Positions 61,801 through 64,000 of a stretch of DNA of 64,000 nt are shown piece by piece. The DNA comes from Panax quinquefolius. Taxonomy: Eukaryota > Streptophyta > Magnoliopsida > Apiales > Araliaceae. Both the position numbers and the translations under genes were made by a program. The notes under the pieces were generated by a model. That model had not been told where the DNA came from. It saw only the letters and a program-made list of their open reading frames with translations, and ran no database searches. Positions within the stretch are counted from its first letter, which is position 1. Each line of letters opens with the position of its first letter. Location: positions 43,458,977-43,522,976 of the forward strand of contig CM035151.1 in NCBI GenBank assembly GCA_020205615.1. Direction: 5' to 3'.

Positions 61801-64000
61801 ATAAGTTTGTGGTGGTCGATGACATAATGGTTTACAATTCTAGTCAGTCGGATCATATAGAGCACTTACAACAAGTGTTTTCTGTTTTGCTTGAGAACAA
61901 ACTATATATTAATCTGAAGAAGTGTACTTTTATGGAGAGCAAGCTTCTTTTCTTGGGCTTTGTAGTAGGTGCAGATGGTATTTAGGTTTCGAGCAATTTG
62001 GGAGTGGCCCGTTCCAAAAACTACAACTGAAGTGAGAAGCTTTCATGGGTTGGCGAGTTTCTATAGGCGTTTTATTCGTAATTAATGTAGCATTATGGCT
62101 CCTATGACTAATTGCATGAAGAGTCGAACATTCCAATGGACAGATGAGGCAGAGCATAGTTTTGCTGAAATTAAGGAGAAGTTAAAAACGGGCCCCAGTT
62201 CTTGCATAACCAAATTTTTTCAAGGTATTCAAAATTGAGTGTGATGCTAGTGGAGTGGGAATTAGTGGAGTGCTTTCTCAAGAAGGTCATCCTATTGCCT
62301 TTTTCAATGAGAAACTTAATGATGCAAAGGCAGAAGTGGTCCACTTATGAGCAGGAGTTGTATACAGTTTTTCGTGCCTTGAAGACGTGAGTCATATTTA
62401 GTTCCAAGGAGTTTGTCATCTATTCAGACCATCAATCTCTTAGGTATTTCAAAACTCAGCAGCATATAAATAAAATGCATGCACGTTGGGCAACTTACGT
62501 GGAACAATTTGCATACGTGATCAAACATAAATATGGAGCTACTAACAGGGTTGCAGATGAATTAAGTAGGCGTGCTAATATGTTATTTTTAAAACAGAAA
62601 TTATTGATTTTGATTGCTGGAAGGAATTGTATTCTTTAGATGACGATTTCTAACATGTTTTGCAAATATGTAATTGGCATGGTTTTGATGGGGAGTTTCC
62701 TATTTTGGAGGGGTTCTTGTTTAAAGGAAACTGTCTTTGTGTTCCTAATACTTCCCATCGAGAGCATGTTATACGGGAATTGGATGGGGGAGGACTTGGT
62801 GCTCATTTGGGACATGATAAGACCTTGCATACTGTGGCTGAGAGATATTATTGGCCTAGGCTTAAACAGATTTTGAGCAGATTGTTCGAAGTTGTACTAT
62901 ATGTTAGGTTGCAAAAGGTCATGTTCAGAATACCGGTCTTTATATGCCTTTGCCAGTGCTGAACCATATATGGGAGGATCTCAGTATGGATTTTGTTTTG
63001 GGCCTTCCTCGGACACAAAAGGGGAACGATTCTATATTTGTGGTGGTCAACAGGTTTTCAAAGATGGCGCATTTTATTCCTAGTAGAAAAACTTTTGATT
63101 TTGTTCATGTTGCTAAGTTATTTTTTCAGGAGGTGGTTCGTTTACATGAAATGGCATTGTCAATTGTTCCTAATCGTAATTCTAAATTCCTTGCTTCCTT
63201 TTGGATTACTTTATGGAGCCGTTTTGAGACTCATCTGAAATACAGTAGTGCAATCCATCCGCAGACTAACGGCCAAACAAATTTCTTTTTGTTCAAGTGC
63301 AATGACAAAAGGTACAACGAACTTAGTTTCATTTTGTTTTTACCAGTTGAGAATGATACAGCAAAAGGAAACAGTTGATAGTATCAATCATGACCCTTAT
63401 CAAATTACATGCTAAAGATCCCAATTGAAGCAGTGCATGAACATGTATTCAAAAAAACATATAAAAGTTGAATTTAGACCAACATAAAACCATACCAAGA
63501 AAACCCAAACACAAAAAAACACATTCTAACTAATCTTCTGTTTGGTTCCTGCGAAAATGTTATAAAATATACAGAAAAATAAAAACTTTTTAAAATCTCA
63601 TATAAGATTGCGATCCAAAGAGAACCCATTTTTTGTATAGAAAATTCTTTATTTTTTAAAAAAGGCAAAAGCTTATAGCATATGACATTTAGTTTCATTC
63701 TTTCTGCTCAAATCTCTCAGCAACCGAAAGGAAATCAGAAAATTCAGATCTTTGCTTGAAAAAACTCAATTAACATACATGCCCTCCTAATATGTATATA
63801 CATATATATACATATATAATATATATACATACATAGAGAGAGAATTGGAAAAAGATACCTTGGTGGAGAGGCGAAGAATTGGCTTAGAAGAGAGCCGAAA
63901 TGAGGGCTTGGAGTGAGAAAGATAGTAATGGCGAGGGCAGAATGGTGAATAAGAGGCGGAATTGGGGTTGGTTTTGGCAACAGAAGCAGAGGCGGAGGCT
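52829..64000 (-). CDS. BCCP: Biotin carboxyl carrier protein of plastid acetyl-CoA carboxylase (7 exons, start off window)
   Basis: Exons join as 63859->64000, 58762-58806, 58508-58668, 58095-58419, 55731-55802, 52965-53030 and 52829-52852, all with GT-AG introns and one continuous frame. Known role: BCCP carries biotin that is carboxylated by biotin carboxylase and passed to the carboxyltransferase, giving malonyl-CoA for plastid fatty acid synthesis. Seen: a Ser-rich, acid-poor transit peptide (exon 1), the EESISEF and [19 protein letters not shown] motifs, an Ala/Pro linker, [12 protein letters not shown], and the biotinylated Lys in EAMKLMNE. The visible part is about 275 residues, the normal family size. 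The start Met and promoter lie right of 64000. Introns 1 and 4 contain antisense retroelement remnants. Confidence 0.95.
52965..53030 (-). CDS. BCCP: BCCP exon 6 ([22 protein letters not shown])
   Basis: 66 bases, phase 0 at both ends, with acceptor CGCCAG and donor GTGAGT. It encodes the second half of the biotinyl hammerhead. Met replaces the usual Thr before PLF. Confidence 0.92.
53031..55730. other. BCCP intron 5 (2.7 kb)
   Basis: No domain-bearing frame is found. A stretch at 54295-54480 (GGCGGTGAGG, ACGCCTTGG, GCGTCTTGG) resembles a short dispersed plant repeat, but its ends could not be placed. Confidence 0.5.
55731..55802 (-). CDS. BCCP: BCCP exon 5 (biotin attachment site)
   Basis: 72 bases, 24 codons, phase 0, with donor GTAAGG and acceptor CTTCAG. 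It encodes [20 protein letters not shown] and the following NEIE. The Lys codon that receives biotin is 55749-55751. Confidence 0.95.
55975..58010 (+). pseudogene. LINE (L1-type) non-LTR retrotransposon remnant, 5'-truncated
   Basis: The segment 56150-56390 reads [17 protein letters not shown]...[10 protein letters not shown]...DHLPIMLD...GLTPFRLEN, the end of the LINE endonuclease domain, with the usual SNGR and SRLD parts damaged. At 56950-56995 [13 protein letters not shown] is the linker before reverse transcriptase. The catalytic RT core is not seen. The 3' end (57600-57977) resembles the C-terminal and 3' UTR part, and an A-rich tail (AAAAAAAAGAAAAGAAAAG) begins at 57979, as expected for target-primed integration. 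It lies antisense to BCCP. Confidence 0.75.
56410..56930 (+). mobile_element. Possible solo LTR inserted in the LINE remnant
   Basis: The LINE frame is interrupted here. The segment has LTR-like features: TGTGAAGATTGGAAAG near 56549, TTAATTAGCTAATAATTATATATC, GTCTATACAAGGAATGCAATC and AAAAGATTTGAGATAACAG, a typical end of a short gypsy LTR. Termini and target copies were not resolved. Confidence 0.4.
58095..58419 (-). CDS. BCCP: BCCP exon 4 ([13 protein letters not shown], Ala/Pro linker, [12 protein letters not shown])
   Basis: 325 bases, the largest exon. The first base completes the split Lys codon from exon 3. It holds the conserved N-terminal motif, a flexible linker of about 60 residues rich in Ala, Pro and Ser, and the start of the biotinyl domain ([20 protein letters not shown]). 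Acceptor ATTCAG, donor GTGATT. Confidence 0.95.
58508..58668 (-). CDS. BCCP: BCCP exon 3 ([10 protein letters not shown] ... [16 protein letters not shown])
   Basis: 161 bases, ending two bases into a Lys codon. Acceptor CTTCAAG and donor GTATGT. Acidic and Ser-rich, then the conserved SISEF..QV..LVK helix motif. The acceptor was chosen because it restores the [13 protein letters not shown] phrase expected after the transit region. Confidence 0.87.
58762..58806 (-). CDS. BCCP: BCCP exon 2 ([15 protein letters not shown])
   Basis: 45 bases, phase 0, with acceptor TTTGCAG and donor GTAAGG. PVVKAQ is the usual end of the transit peptide region, so the mature protein probably starts within or just after this exon. 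Confidence 0.9.
59460..59700. repeat. Imperfect CAC/CAT-rich low-complexity DNA
   Basis: Many ACCACC, CATCA and TACCA steps; no regular long unit. Confidence 0.55.
60240..63290 (+). pseudogene. Ty3/gypsy gag-pol remnant inside BCCP intron 1
   Basis: In order: a gag end with a complete knuckle [14 protein letters not shown] (60496-60537) and a 16-base A run near 60355; protease with [12 protein letters not shown] (60808); RT at 61507-61960 with [36 protein letters not shown] and a damaged catalytic box VVDD in place of Y-x-DD; RNase H with [15 protein letters not shown] and [12 protein letters not shown] (62330-62570). Integrase at 62750-63290 has [21 protein letters not shown] and [13 protein letters not shown], with the zinc ligands lost and the second catalytic Asp replaced (VPNRNSKF). 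It stops abruptly at about 63290. No LTRs were found, and many stops and shifts are present. It lies antisense to BCCP. Confidence 0.85.
63794..63831. repeat. (TA/CA)n microsatellite in BCCP intron 1
   Basis: TATGTATATACATATATATAC-type steps, about 25 bases from the splice donor side of exon 1. Confidence 0.75.
63859..64000 (-). CDS. BCCP: BCCP exon 1, partial (chloroplast transit peptide)
   Basis: 47 codons are visible: Ala/Ser/Pro-rich with Lys and Arg and no acidic residue ([18 protein letters not shown]...[11 protein letters not shown]), the composition of a plastid targeting peptide. The exon ends in AAG before GTATCT. The start Met is right of the window. Confidence 0.9.

Larger units (their letters stand above)
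58807..63858. other. BCCP intron 1 (5.05 kb)
   Basis: Donor GTATCT at 63853-63858. It holds a plus-strand gypsy remnant (60240-63290). The segment 59460-59700 is rich in CACCA/CATCA repeats (imperfect trinucleotide DNA), and 63294-63850 is AT-rich without a gene. Confidence 0.75.

Noticed and set aside
63744..63980. 78-codon minus-strand frame at the right edge
   Set aside because: Out of frame with BCCP exon 1, whose frame gives a transit peptide and joins exon 2 correctly.
1..64000. tRNA, rRNA, riboswitch or bacterial-type operon
   Set aside because: None was recognised by eye; cloverleaf and covariance searches were not possible here.

Overview
This is nuclear DNA from a flowering plant, almost certainly a eudicot or other non-grass. 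It is AT-rich, dense in nested LTR retrotransposons, and holds one intron-containing host gene. That gene encodes the biotin carboxyl carrier protein (BCCP) of the multisubunit plastid acetyl-CoA carboxylase, an enzyme form that grasses lack in plastids. No tRNA, rRNA, CRISPR array or bacterial operon was seen.

Layout. (1) 1-20430 (minus): a decayed SIRE-type Ty1/copia element (gag, protease, integrase, RT, RNase H, PBS, one LTR). Its LTR is split by a minus-strand solo-LTR-like element A (6682-20122), which is itself split by a complete but heavily mutated Ty1/copia element (9945-19166, two ~1.89-kb LTRs, TSD CATAG). (2) 20494-27880 (plus): Ty3/gypsy chromovirus B with a 5' LTR and a C-terminal chromodomain; its 3' LTR is missing. 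(3) 28237-41075 (minus): a related chromovirus C with both LTRs and a perfect TSD (CCTAA). A 3.0-kb solo LTR, D (TSD GATAC), sits inside its 3' LTR. (4) 41081-45450: a FAR1/FHY3-like gene fragment next to the end of a broken hAT transposon. (5) 45490-50679: an inverted, truncated copy of the SIRE-type LTR, then solo-LTR-like element E, which contains another solo LTR, F. (6) 50685-52828: non-coding DNA including a MITE. (7) 52829-64000 (minus): the BCCP gene, seven coding exons, with the first running off the right edge. Intron 4 holds a LINE remnant and intron 1 holds a Ty3/gypsy remnant, both antisense to BCCP.

How it works together. Only BCCP looks intact. Its exons join in frame across canonical GT-AG introns and keep the biotinylation motif EAMKLMNE. 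All transposon coding regions carry stops, frameshifts or lost catalytic residues. Insertion order can be read from target-site duplications.

Most interesting signal. The long LTRs A, D and E, otherwise strongly diverged, share a block near the 3' end: a GCTCAC-type motif, an acceptor-like CAG, then a 19-20-codon frame in the same phase that carries a basic KGKG motif and ends in a stop. It looks like a small LTR-borne terminal exon. Other unexplained signals are an ACTACGATT motif array in the SIRE-type LTRs, a telo-box cluster in A, a shared GC-rich motif in E and F, and period-48 hairpin repeats in a copia leader.
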